Below, piece by piece: positions 35,362 to 44,140 of a stretch of DNA of 45,398 nucleotides (its first letter is position 1; each line of letters opens with the position of its first letter). Origin of the DNA: a bacterium (GTDB taxonomy: Bacteria > Desulfobacterota > S145-22); the NCBI GenBank assembly GCA_027004185.1, contig JALTIG010000286.1, positions 1 to 45,398 on the forward strand, read 5' to 3'. The translations under genes were made by a program, and so were the position numbers. The notes under the pieces were generated by a model. The model was not told the DNA's origin and did no database searches. It was given only the letters and a program-made list of their open reading frames with translations.

Positions 35362-36855
35362 CTAATTCTCCAAGATAAAGGGAAGTTTCACAGTAAAATG
35401 CGTCCCCTGATTTTCAACACTCTTAACATCAATCGTCCCTAAATGGGCATCCACCACTTGCTTCACAATCGAAAGACCAAGCCCAGTTCCCACGATCTGG
35501 CGTGTTTTTTCTGTCTTAACCCTGTAAAACCGCTCAAAAATTCTTGGAAGATCCTTTTCTGAAATCCCGATCCCTGTATCTTCCACATCAATCCGTATAT
35601 AATCTCCTTCCTTCATTCCAGTGACCTTCACCATCCCCCCCTCTGGAGTATACTTAATAGCATTACTAATCAAATTGGTAAAGACACCTTCCATATTTGC
35701 TGCATCCGCATTAACGGACGGAAGCCCATTCTCTATTTCAAATTCCAGCGTCAGGCCCTTTTGCTCCGCCTGGGGGCGCATCAAATCCACCACTTTCGTG
35801 AGCAAACCCCCTATGTCCACAGGCTCCATATATTGCACTTGCATGCCTGCCTCTATCTTGGAAAGATCAAGCAGATCCTTCACCAAATCCAATAAGCCCT
35901 TGGCCCGTTCCTTGGCCCGCCTCAGCATGCGCGCCTGCCGCTCGTTGATCTCCCCTGCAAGTCCCTTGAGAATCACTGTTAGCTGCTGCTCGATCGCCGC
36001 TACTGGCGCCCTCAGCTCATGCGTAACCATAGCAACAAAATCCGCCTTCATTCTCTCAAGTTCCTTCAATTGGGTAATATCCTGAAGGACCATAACGCCT
36101 CCTAGCAGATCTCCCTTTTCATCTCGGACGGGAACAGCATGGCAACGAAGAAAGACCCCCTTCTCACCAGACCTTACCTGGATCTCACGGCTCACTCCAG
36201 AAAGGCTTTCTACTTCCCTTTCAAGAACATCCATGATGATTTCAGAAAGGGCTTCCACCTCAATCTCGTCCACAGGTTTCCCGATCACGTCCTCCGCGGC
36301 CACAGAAAGGAAACGTGTGGCCGCAGGGTTTAACAGGGCAACAGATCTGTCTTTATCCACCACAAGTACCCCATCCGTCATGCTGTTAATAATCGTATGG
36401 GTCTTGCTTTTCTCCTTCGCCACATCCTTCAAGCTCTTTTCGGCCTCTTCCCTTAACCGCTTGGTTTCCTCTTCAAGGGCCTTCTTCTCAAGAGCCCGAT
36501 GGACAACAATCCTAAGTTGGTCTGGGGTAAACGGCTTTGGAATAAAATCATAAGCCCCTTTTTTCATTGCCTCCACCGCTGTATCTACTGTAGCATACCC
36601 CGTCACCACGATGACGAGCAACGAAGGCGCTATCTCCCTGACATGTTCCAACACCTCCATACCGCTCATCCCCGGCATCATCAAATCAAGGAGCATCACG
36701 TCAAACGTGTTCGGTGATTCCCTGACCAGGTCAAGCCCAGTCTCCCCATTTTCCGCAGTGACAACCTCTATATCTTCCTTGGTCAGTATCCGGCTACTGC
36801 CATCACGCATAATGGCTTCATCGTCTATGACGATGATTTTTGGTTTACGATTCAC
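35362..36855 (-). CDS. receiver-PAS-histidine kinase signalling protein
   Basis: This is a 497-residue cytoplasmic hybrid in reversed order: receiver first (residues 1-120, phospho-acceptor Asp57), coiled coil (about 120-150), PAS (about 152-262), HisKA with His279, then HATPase (Asn398 in the N box, DTGIG near 426). It has no membrane segment or DNA-binding domain. The PAS domain could sense redox state or a cofactor. It starts with a GTG with GGAG 5 bases upstream. It lies inside the Hdr operon between the response regulator and hdrC1, so it probably reports on, or controls, that pathway. Confidence 0.9.
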   Translation of the reverse strand: MNRKPKIIVIDDEAIMRDGSSRILTKEDIEVVTAENGETGLDLVRESPNTFDVMLLDLMMPGMSGMEVLEHVREIAPSLLVIVVTGYATVDTAVEAMKKGAYDFIPKPFTPDQLRIVVHRALEKKALEEETKRLREEAEKSLKDVAKEKSKTHTIINSMTDGVLVVDKDRSVALLNPAATRFLSVAAEDVIGKPVDEIEVEALSEIIMDVLEREVESLSGVSREIQVRSGEKGVFLRCHAVPVRDEKGDLLGGVMVLQDITQLKELERMKADFVAMVTHELRAPVAAIEQQLTVILKGLAGEINERQARMLRRAKERAKGLLDLVKDLLDLSKIEAGMQVQYMEPVDIGGLLTKVVDLMRPQAEQKGLTLEFEIENGLPSVNADAANMEGVFTNLISNAIKYTPEGGMVKVTGMKEGDYIRIDVEDTGIGISEKDLPRIFERFYRVKTEKTRQIVGTGLGLSIVKQVVDAHLGTIDVKSVENQGTHFTVKLPFILEN

Positions 36856-36885
36856 ACTTTCTCCCAGTGTATAGAAACCATCTCC

Positions 36886-37266
36886 CTACTTTGCAAGAAG
36901 CATTTCTATCCTATTGACCAGTTCTTCAGGTTCCACAGGTTTGTCCATATAATCTTCTGCTTCGGTTTCAAGTCCCATCTGTGGGGTATATTTCGTTGAT
37001 GTAATGTGAGAAACCACAGCGGTAAGAAGTAGGATCGGGATGTTTTTGAGCTCTGAATCCGCTTTGAGTTCCTTAGCAACCGCATAGCCATCTTTATCCG
37101 GCATCATAACATCCAAAACGATTAGATCTGGATTCTCGGTTCTAGCCTTCTCCAACCCTTCAATCCCTCCATAAGCAGCCGCGACGTCATACCCCTTGCT
37201 TTCCAGGATCATCGTCACCGCTTCAACGAGATCAGGATCATCATCAACAATCAATATCTTTGCCAT
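36886..37266 (-). CDS. single-domain response regulator
   Basis: This is a CheY-like receiver of 126 residues with the acidic triad DDD (residues 8-10), phospho-acceptor Asp52 and the DKP lysine near the end. It has no output domain. It contains a short insertion (about residues 85-105) in the alpha4 region. It probably relays phosphate between the adjacent kinase and another partner. It begins 26 bases after metF. Confidence 0.9.
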   Translation of the reverse strand: MAKILIVDDDPDLVEAVTMILESKGYDVAAAYGGIEGLEKARTENPDLIVLDVMMPDKDGYAVAKELKADSELKNIPILLLTAVVSHITSTKYTPQMGLETEAEDYMDKPVEPEELVNRIEMLLAK

Positions 37267-37292
37267 TGGTATCCTCCTTTTAATTTCCTATT

Positions 37293-38216
37293 TTATACTT
37301 GTGGACGGGGATATAAACCAGCTCCTTTGATAATCTCAGGCACCTTTTCCTCCCATTCTATGGCCATGATGTGTACCCCCCTGACCCCTTCTATTTCTTT
37401 CAGCCTTTGTATTGTCTCAATACAAATCTTAATCCCCTCTTCAGCCCGCTTCTCTTTGGGAACTCCCTTCAGCCGGTCAATAATCTCGTCGGGGACATCC
37501 ATCCCAGGAACCATATTTTTCATATACTTGGCCATTCCCACCGATTTCATGGGGGTCACGCCCCCAAGGATATAAACCTTCTCATGAAGCCCCCGATCCC
37601 GAACCCCCTTCATCCATTCTTCAAACTTGTCCACGTTGTAGATACATTGGGTTTGAATAAAATCCACCCCCGCGTTGACTTTCTTCGCCAAACGAGGAAC
37701 CCGTATTTCAAACGGATCCGCGAAGGGATTACAGGCCGCCCCGATAAAAAGCTTCGGTACCCCTTTAATCTCTTCCCCTTCAATGAATTTTCCTTCATCC
37801 CGCATAGCCTTTACTGAATGTATCAATTGGATGGAATCCATGTCATAGACATTTTTTGCTTTTGGGTGGTCACCAAATACCTGATGATCCCCGGATAAGC
37901 AAAGGATATTGTTGATACCGAGAGCAGCTGCCCCTAAGATGTCACTTTGTATGGCAATCCGGTTCCGATCCCGCGTCACCATCTGCAAAACAGGATCGAG
38001 ACCCATCCCCTTTAGGATGAAGCAGGAAGCGGCACTCGACATCCTAACCACGGAGGTTTGATTATCCGTGACATTAACCGCATCCACTACATCCCTCAAA
38101 AGCTCACCTTTCTTTCGGATTACCTCCGCATCCGCACCTCTTGGAGGTCCACATTCCGAAGTAACCGCAAATTCACCTTTTTCAAGAACTTTCTCAAGGC
38201 GGCTGGACGATTTCAT
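37293..38216 (-). CDS. metF: 5,10-methylenetetrahydrofolate reductase, MetF subunit
   Basis: This is a 307-residue TIM-barrel flavoprotein. It carries the N-terminal Glu (SECGPP), the NVTDNQ segment, LCLSGDH, GAACNPF and FIQTQCIYNVD, all family patterns. In the Wood-Ljungdahl pathway it converts methylene-H4F to methyl-H4F. In acetogens such as Moorella it works with MetV and Hdr/MvhD subunits. It overlaps metV by four bases. Confidence 0.94.
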   Translation of the reverse strand: MKSSSRLEKVLEKGEFAVTSECGPPRGADAEVIRKKGELLRDVVDAVNVTDNQTSVVRMSSAASCFILKGMGLDPVLQMVTRDRNRIAIQSDILGAAALGINNILCLSGDHQVFGDHPKAKNVYDMDSIQLIHSVKAMRDEGKFIEGEEIKGVPKLFIGAACNPFADPFEIRVPRLAKKVNAGVDFIQTQCIYNVDKFEEWMKGVRDRGLHEKVYILGGVTPMKSVGMAKYMKNMVPGMDVPDEIIDRLKGVPKEKRAEEGIKICIETIQRLKEIEGVRGVHIMAIEWEEKVPEIIKGAGLYPRPQV

Positions 38217-38881
38217 AATCTTAAATCCTCCCTCACGACCTTTCTCGGTCCCCCATCACGGCTGGTGGACCAATCCTTGATGGGAATGTATTCCTCAAAC
38301 CTCTCAAGTTGCCCCAATGACTTTAGTCTATCTATGATGAGCTGCCATCCACAATCAATCTCCTTATTGACCTCACACTTTCCGTTGGACGATCCCCCGC
38401 AGGGTCCATTCAAAAGGCTCTTGGAACATCGAGTAACGGGACATATCCCACCCGTCAAATGGAGGATACAATCCCCACAGGCCTGGCAGCGCTCCGTCCA
38501 AAGTCCCTGTTCCTCTGTAACCCCGATAAACGTGGTATTAATAGCGGGAAAAACGGGAGTTTCCGGGTAAGCTTCGGCCACAAATTGAACTCCTGCTCCG
38601 CAAGCCATGGACAGAATAGCCTCATAATTGGGAACCATGGACCGAATCTGCTCAATATACTCATGATCACACTGGCGCTCCAGGGTAAACTCCAAAATAT
38701 CAATGGCACGGCCCTTTTGTTTGCGTAAGAGCCGTAGCTCCGAGGCCAAAATGCCTACCTCCTTTTCACCCCCGACAGAGCACACAGTCACACATTCCCT
38801 GCATCCCAAGACGATGATCTTTTCGAAAGGATCGATCATGGCCTCGATCTCCTCCATTGGTTTCCTCTCACCTACAATCAT
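38213..38881 (-). CDS. metV: methylenetetrahydrofolate reductase partner subunit MetV
   Basis: This 222-residue protein has an N-terminal cysteine group (Cys27, 30, 34) and a C-terminal zinc/iron-sulfur-type domain with CxxC and GGICPVTRCSKSLLNGPCGG. This is the signature of MetV (MTHFR C-terminal zinc-ribbon family). MetV joins MetF to the electron-carrying subunits. It overlaps both neighbours by four bases. Confidence 0.93.
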   Translation of the reverse strand: MIVGERKPMEEIEAMIDPFEKIIVLGCRECVTVCSVGGEKEVGILASELRLLRKQKGRAIDILEFTLERQCDHEYIEQIRSMVPNYEAILSMACGAGVQFVAEAYPETPVFPAINTTFIGVTEEQGLWTERCQACGDCILHLTGGICPVTRCSKSLLNGPCGGSSNGKCEVNKEIDCGWQLIIDRLKSLGQLERFEEYIPIKDWSTSRDGGPRKVVREDLRL

Positions 38882-39324
38882 GACACATCCCCATCCTTCT
38901 TTTGTTTTGGTTGCTTGAGAGGGCTTGGCCCAAGTTTCTTAATCTTTTCCACCATTTCCCTTGCCACAGCTGCAAAACGAGGTCCCATGGCCGCCGACAT
39001 ATTGTACATCTCCAACCTGTCCCCACCAAAACCGATTTCATCTAGGAGCTTTTTTGCATGCTGGACCCGTTTTTTCGCTCTGAAATTCCCGTTAATAAAA
39101 TGACAATCCCCTTCCATACACCCGGCCACATAAACCCCATCCGCACCATCCTCAAAGGCCTTAAGTAGATGCAAAACGTCCACTTTTCCCGTGCATGGAA
39201 GCCGGATAATTCGCACATTCGGTGGATACTGGAGGCGCATGGAACCCGCCAGGTCAGCAGCGGTATACGCACAGTAATGGCAACAAAATGCAACGATTTT
39301 TGGTTCAAACATCTCTTCACTCAT
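38878..39324 (-). CDS. mvhD: MvhD-type [2Fe-2S] electron-transfer subunit
   Basis: This 148-residue protein has Cys14, 15, 18, 44, 69 and 74, matching the MvhD/HdrA-delta family. In methanogens MvhD links the MvhAG hydrogenase to HdrA. No hydrogenase is encoded here, so it probably links HdrA to MetFV. Its ATG shares one base with the hdrA stop. Confidence 0.94.
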   Translation of the reverse strand: MSEEMFEPKIVAFCCHYCAYTAADLAGSMRLQYPPNVRIIRLPCTGKVDVLHLLKAFEDGADGVYVAGCMEGDCHFINGNFRAKKRVQHAKKLLDEIGFGGDRLEMYNMSAAMGPRFAAVAREMVEKIKKLGPSPLKQPKQKKDGDVS

Positions 39325-42300
39325 CAGGCTGCCACCTCACTCTTGTCATACAGGGCATCACATTTTGCAATCACCTGAACATCCCTGAAGTATTGAAGTT
39401 GAATGGCTTTACCCGGACATTCTGCTGCACAGACTCCACACCCGTGACATTTTATCGGGTCAATCTCCGCTTTCCCTCTCTCGTTTATAACCGGAACTGA
39501 ATAGGGACACGCCCGCACACAAGTGAGACAGGCCGCGCACTTATCCTCATCCACAACCGCTACCACTCCCCCAACAGAGATAAAATCCTTGGCCAGGATC
39601 GTCCCTGCCCGTGCAGCGGCCGCAGCCGCCTGAGCGATCGATTCCGAAATATTCTTTGGAGAATGTGCCGTCCCGCAAACATAAATCCCGTCCGTAGCAA
39701 AATCCACAGGACGCAATTTCATATGCGCCTCCAGGAAAAAGCCATCTGTCATCCGAGGCACCTTCAACATCAAGGCAAGTTCCTCATTCTCTCTCGGAAT
39801 TGTCGCGGAGGAAAGAACCAGTGAATCTGGATAGATGGTGATTTTACGCTTTATAATGGGCTCAAAAAACTGAACGGAGAGCCGCCCATCCTCCTCGCTG
39901 ACCTCTGGCTTGCTCTCTGGACTGTAACGGACAAAGAGAATGCCCCTTCTACGTGCTTCTCGGTAGTAGGGTTCCATCAACCCATAGGTTCGTATATCTC
40001 TGTACAGAATCACCACCTGGGCGTCCGGATTCTTATCCTTGAGTCTCAAGGCATTTTTAATGGCCGTCGAGCAACAGACCCGACTACAGTATGGGCGTTC
40101 CTCATTACGCGATCCTACGCACTGAATCATGACCACGGTATTCTGACCCAGGGCAAACTGAGGCTCCCTAACCAGGGATCTCTCAAATTCAAGTTGAGTC
40201 ATAACATGTTCATTTCTCCCATAGAGATACTCATCAGGTTTGAGTTCCTCACCACCCGTCGCGACAATAACAACCCCATGTTCCAGTTTTCGATAATACA
40301 TCCCAGGTGCCACCATGATGCCCGTACTGAAATTGCCCTGTGTCCCGGAAAAATCAACGATCAAGGCATTGGTGATCACATGAATATTCTTATCCGCCTT
40401 AACCTCTTCAATCGTTTTATAAAGGAGTGACTGAACATCTTCACCCTCAATGGTAAAATAAATATTTCTTATGTTTCCACCTAATTGCGGCTCTTTCTCA
40501 ACAAGGTATACCTCATAGCCCTGCTCAGAAAGCCTCAAGGCAGCCGTCATTCCAGCAATTCCTCCCCCAATGACCAGCCCCTTCTTAATAATGGGCAGAT
40601 TCTTCTCATGAAGGGGGATTAGCTCACGTGCACTGGCCACAGCCATTCGAACAAGATCTTTCGCCTTTTCCGTTGATTCGGAATGCATATGCATATGAAC
40701 CCAGGAGCATTGATCCCGAATGTTTGCCATCTCAAAAAGGTACTTATTCAAACCCGCCTGACGTATGGTCGCTTGGAAAAGAGGTTCATGAGTTCTGGGG
40801 GAACAGGAAGCTACTACAACTCTGTTCAAACGATGCTCCTTGATCCTTTCCTTGATGCGATCCTGCGTATCCTGAGAACAGGTAAAAAGGTTATCTTCCG
40901 CATAGGCGACATTCGGGAGGGTCTTAGCATAATCCCGAACAGCGGGCACATCTACCACCGACCCAATATTAACGCCACAGTGACAGACAAAGACCCCGAT
41001 CCTGGGCTCCTGTCCCTCAACATCGAGCTCCTCTGGAAGTTCTTCTCTTACCAGTTCTGTCCCCCTTGCATCCGCCAAAAGCCCAGCCGCATATGCCACG
41101 GCACTACTTGCTTGAGACACCGTCTCAGGGATATCTTTGGGTCCTTGAAAGGCACCACAAACAAACACCCCGGGGCGCGACGTAGAAACCGGAGTAAATG
41201 GATGGGTGCGACAAAACCCATAACTATTCATCTCGACAGATATTCTCTGAGAGAGCTTCACCGCTTCACGGGATGGCTCCAAGCCCACGGAAAGAACAAC
41301 CATATGGAAGGTTTCATTCTTTAAAGACCCATCTTCCCCCTGATAGGTCAGAACGAGATCGTGGGTAACAGGATCCTCTGTCACCCGAGAGATCATAGAA
41401 CGGATATATTTCACACCGAACTGGCTCTGAGCCCGCTCATAGTAGGCATCAAACCCCTTTCCAAAGGCTCGAATATCCATATAGAAAATGGTAGTCTCGA
41501 TACCTTGGAGGTGTTCCTTTGCAATAATTGCCTCTTTTGTGGCATACATGCAGCAAACCGAGGAACAGTACGGATGGTCTGTATCCCGGCTCCCTACACA
41601 CTGGATAAAGGCGATTTTCTGCGGGATGTCCCCATCCGAAGGCCGCATAACGGTGCTGCTATACGGCCCCGTGGCGCTAAGCATACGTTCAAACTCGATC
41701 GAGGAAACCACGTTGGGGAAACGTCCATAGCCATACTCCCCTTTCTTCATCGGATCGTATTCATCAAAACCCGGGGACAGGATCACAGCTCCCACGCGGA
41801 CATTTTCTACCTTCGGGGGGATCGTATAATCGATCGCCTCCGCTTCGCAAACATCGGCACAGATCCCGCATCCCAAGCACCGGCGACAACTTAGGCAACG
41901 CTTCGCTTCCCTGACAGCCATCTCCTCGGTGAAACCAAGTTGAACCTCATCAAAAGTTTTGATCCGTTCTTTTACCTCAATCTCCGGCATGGAAACCCTC
42001 GGTTCCTGTTCTATCCCTTCACGCACATCCTCAACAGGGAAGAAAACCTCCTCTAATTCTCGCCCCGCCTTGAGATCTTCCCCCTTCAGATAGCGTTCGA
42101 TGGAAACTGCAGCCCGTTTCCCCGCTGCCATGGCATCGATTGCCATGGCCGGTCCTGTCACCAGGTCTCCACCAGCGAATACGCCAGGAAGGTTCGTTTC
42201 GAGGGTTAAAGCGTCAACCTGTGGCAACCCCCGACGTGTGAGCTTAAACCCAAGGGATTCAAGCAACGACATATCGGTCCGCTGACCGATGGCCGGGATT

Positions 42301-43760
42301 ACCCGATCCGCCTTGAGTAAAAACTCACTCCCTTTAACGGGGATTGGGCGGCGGCGACCAGAATCATCCGGGTCGCTGAGGCGCATCTTGATCATTTTTA
42401 CCCCGACAACCTTGCCCCCTTCTCCCACGATTTCAATAGGGGAGACAAGGTATCGTATTGCGATCCCCTCCTGGAGTGCTTCTTCAATCTCCTCCTCATT
42501 CGCGGGCATCTCCTTACGTGAACGCCGATAACAGATCTCCACAGACGCAGCTCCCGCACGCAGGGCTGATCGCGCTGCATCAATAGCCACGTTCCCTCCC
42601 CCAACAACAATCACATGACCCGAGAGACTCTTTAAAGTTCCAAGATTTAGGTCTCTGAGAAAATCTACCCCTGGGATGACACCGCCAAGGTCCTCTCCCG
42701 GGATATTGAGTGTCTGATTTTTGTGCGCCCCGATCGCAAAGAAAACCGCCTTGAACCCTTCTCTTTCAAGGTCTTCAAAGGTCTTATCCTTTCCAAATGT
42801 TACCCCGGTAGCAACCTCAACTCCCAAAGCTTTGATAGCGTCAATTTCCTTGTTTAATACATTTAGGGGCAATCGATAATCAGGGATTCCAACAGCCAAC
42901 ATCCCCCCCGCCACGGGAAGCTTCTCAAAAACCTTCACCCGAAATCCCTTGAGAGCCAAGTCATTGGCGCAAGTCAACCCTGCCGGTCCCGCTCCGATAA
43001 TCGCTATCCTTTCTTCCCGCCTCTCATGCACGACCGGAACAGGAATCGGCTTTCCAGATGCCTCTTCATAATCCGCCACAAACCTTTTTAGGGAGGCGAT
43101 GGCAATAGGCTCATCCACTTTCCGTCCCCGCAGGCACATTGTTTCGCAAGGATGGCTGCAGATTCGACCACAGACGGAAGGGAAAGGAAGTTTCTTCCGG
43201 ATGATAGCCAGTGACTCCTCGTACCGTCCTTCAGCAATAAGTCCAACATATTCCCGTACATCCAGGTGGATAGGACAGGCCACCGCGCAAGGCGGATCCT
43301 CTTTGTCAATCACGTAGGTAGAAGGGACTGCTTGGGGATAATTGATATAAACAGCAGAACGTCCCGTTTCACCCTCATTGTACTCACTTAAAACCTCGAG
43401 AGGACAATTCTGGGTGCAAAGCCCGCACCCTGTACACTTTTGCGGGTCAACACGTTTTGAATGCCGAGCAATAGTTGCTGTAAAATTCCCCGGTTCCCCC
43501 TCAAGCCCCAACAGATCCGCATGTGTAATCAGCTCAATGTTCGGATTTCTGGCTACCTCGACCAGCTTGGGTGACATAATACACATACTGCAGTCATTGG
43601 TGGGAAAGGTTTTGTCCAACTGAGCCATCGTCCCACCTATGTTGGCACTTTTTTCCAGAAGATAAACCTTAAATCCTGATTCTGTCAGGTCAAGGGCTGC
43701 CTGCATTCCGCCTATTCCGCCCCCAACAACAAGTACCGCACCTGATTTCTCCTGGGTCAT
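39324..43760 (-). CDS. hdrA: giant HdrA fusion: HdrA - GltD/NfnB-like NAD(P)H module - HdrA
   Basis: This protein has 1478 residues. Residues 1-150: HdrA FAD fold (GGGIGG, 13-18) and a [4Fe-4S] motif (Cys109, 112, 115, 119). Residues 150-560: an inserted GltD/NfnB-like module with its own Fe-S helix domain (Cys158, 162, 197, 201, 205, 209), an FAD motif (255-261) and an NAD(P)H motif (VVGGGN, 385-390). Residues 560-900: six more cysteines (622-638) and the rest of the first HdrA (YCSSVCC, 731-737). Residues 921-1478: a second, complete HdrA with VCHCG, an FAD motif (1064-1069), YCSRVCC and two ferredoxin motifs (1408-1448). I infer three FADs. Methanogen HdrA is about 650 residues. HdrA is the flavin-based bifurcation site. 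The start overlaps the upstream gene by four bases. Confidence 0.93.
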   Translation of the reverse strand: MTQEKSGAVLVVGGGIGGMQAALDLTESGFKVYLLEKSANIGGTMAQLDKTFPTNDCSMCIMSPKLVEVARNPNIELITHADLLGLEGEPGNFTATIARHSKRVDPQKCTGCGLCTQNCPLEVLSEYNEGETGRSAVYINYPQAVPSTYVIDKEDPPCAVACPIHLDVREYVGLIAEGRYEESLAIIRKKLPFPSVCGRICSHPCETMCLRGRKVDEPIAIASLKRFVADYEEASGKPIPVPVVHERREERIAIIGAGPAGLTCANDLALKGFRVKVFEKLPVAGGMLAVGIPDYRLPLNVLNKEIDAIKALGVEVATGVTFGKDKTFEDLEREGFKAVFFAIGAHKNQTLNIPGEDLGGVIPGVDFLRDLNLGTLKSLSGHVIVVGGGNVAIDAARSALRAGAASVEICYRRSRKEMPANEEEIEEALQEGIAIRYLVSPIEIVGEGGKVVGVKMIKMRLSDPDDSGRRRPIPVKGSEFLLKADRVIPAIGQRTDMSLLESLGFKLTRRGLPQVDALTLETNLPGVFAGGDLVTGPAMAIDAMAAGKRAAVSIERYLKGEDLKAGRELEEVFFPVEDVREGIEQEPRVSMPEIEVKERIKTFDEVQLGFTEEMAVREAKRCLSCRRCLGCGICADVCEAEAIDYTIPPKVENVRVGAVILSPGFDEYDPMKKGEYGYGRFPNVVSSIEFERMLSATGPYSSTVMRPSDGDIPQKIAFIQCVGSRDTDHPYCSSVCCMYATKEAIIAKEHLQGIETTIFYMDIRAFGKGFDAYYERAQSQFGVKYIRSMISRVTEDPVTHDLVLTYQGEDGSLKNETFHMVVLSVGLEPSREAVKLSQRISVEMNSYGFCRTHPFTPVSTSRPGVFVCGAFQGPKDIPETVSQASSAVAYAAGLLADARGTELVREELPEELDVEGQEPRIGVFVCHCGVNIGSVVDVPAVRDYAKTLPNVAYAEDNLFTCSQDTQDRIKERIKEHRLNRVVVASCSPRTHEPLFQATIRQAGLNKYLFEMANIRDQCSWVHMHMHSESTEKAKDLVRMAVASARELIPLHEKNLPIIKKGLVIGGGIAGMTAALRLSEQGYEVYLVEKEPQLGGNIRNIYFTIEGEDVQSLLYKTIEEVKADKNIHVITNALIVDFSGTQGNFSTGIMVAPGMYYRKLEHGVVIVATGGEELKPDEYLYGRNEHVMTQLEFERSLVREPQFALGQNTVVMIQCVGSRNEERPYCSRVCCSTAIKNALRLKDKNPDAQVVILYRDIRTYGLMEPYYREARRRGILFVRYSPESKPEVSEEDGRLSVQFFEPIIKRKITIYPDSLVLSSATIPRENEELALMLKVPRMTDGFFLEAHMKLRPVDFATDGIYVCGTAHSPKNISESIAQAAAAAARAGTILAKDFISVGGVVAVVDEDKCAACLTCVRACPYSVPVINERGKAEIDPIKCHGCGVCAAECPGKAIQLQYFRDVQVIAKCDALYDKSEVAA

Positions 43761-44125
43761 GATGAACCTCCCGGTGCCGTGTAACGATAGTAAGGGATTT
43801 TCCCCTCCTCTATACGCCCCACTACCACAAGACCTCGACGTCTAAGTTCGACAATGTGCCGTAAAACAGAATCTGGCGGCATCTTTAATTCCCTCGCCAT
43901 CTCCTTCACAGACATTTCTTTGTTAGACAAAATTTCACAGATCCGACTCCTCAGTAATTCTCGGTTCATAATCTGATCCAAGGATATCTGAAACTGCCGA
44001 TTCGTGTATCTTTCACCATAAAAATTCCCTTTTTCTACCAACGCCGGCTTCTTTTCCAGCAGCGCCCGAATCTTTTTGGCGCTAAAAGGATCCCACTTTT
44101 CAACGAAAGCGATCTTCTCTTCCAT
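43757..44125 (-). CDS. winged-helix protein within the Hdr operon
   Basis: This 122-residue protein has a C-terminal winged HTH of the ArsR/MarR kind (SVKEMARELKMPPDSVLRHIVELRRRGLV) and a wing ending in PYYRYTAPG. The N-terminal half (about 1-60) is helical and unrecognised. I chose the ATG at 44125 with GAGG 6 bases before it, over a GTG at 44137. It sits between hdrB2 and hdrA, overlapping hdrA by four bases, which fits an operon-specific regulator. DNA binding is inferred from the fold only. Confidence 0.75.
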   Translation of the reverse strand: MEEKIAFVEKWDPFSAKKIRALLEKKPALVEKGNFYGERYTNRQFQISLDQIMNRELLRSRICEILSNKEMSVKEMARELKMPPDSVLRHIVELRRRGLVVVGRIEEGKIPYYRYTAPGGSS

Positions 44126-44140
44126 GACACTCCTCACGCA

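Noticed and set aside
39324-43760. HdrA as two genes joined by a sequencing error.
   Set aside because: The frame is continuous for 1478 codons, and the NAD(P)H module is inserted inside the first HdrA rather than at a junction, which a simple error would not produce.
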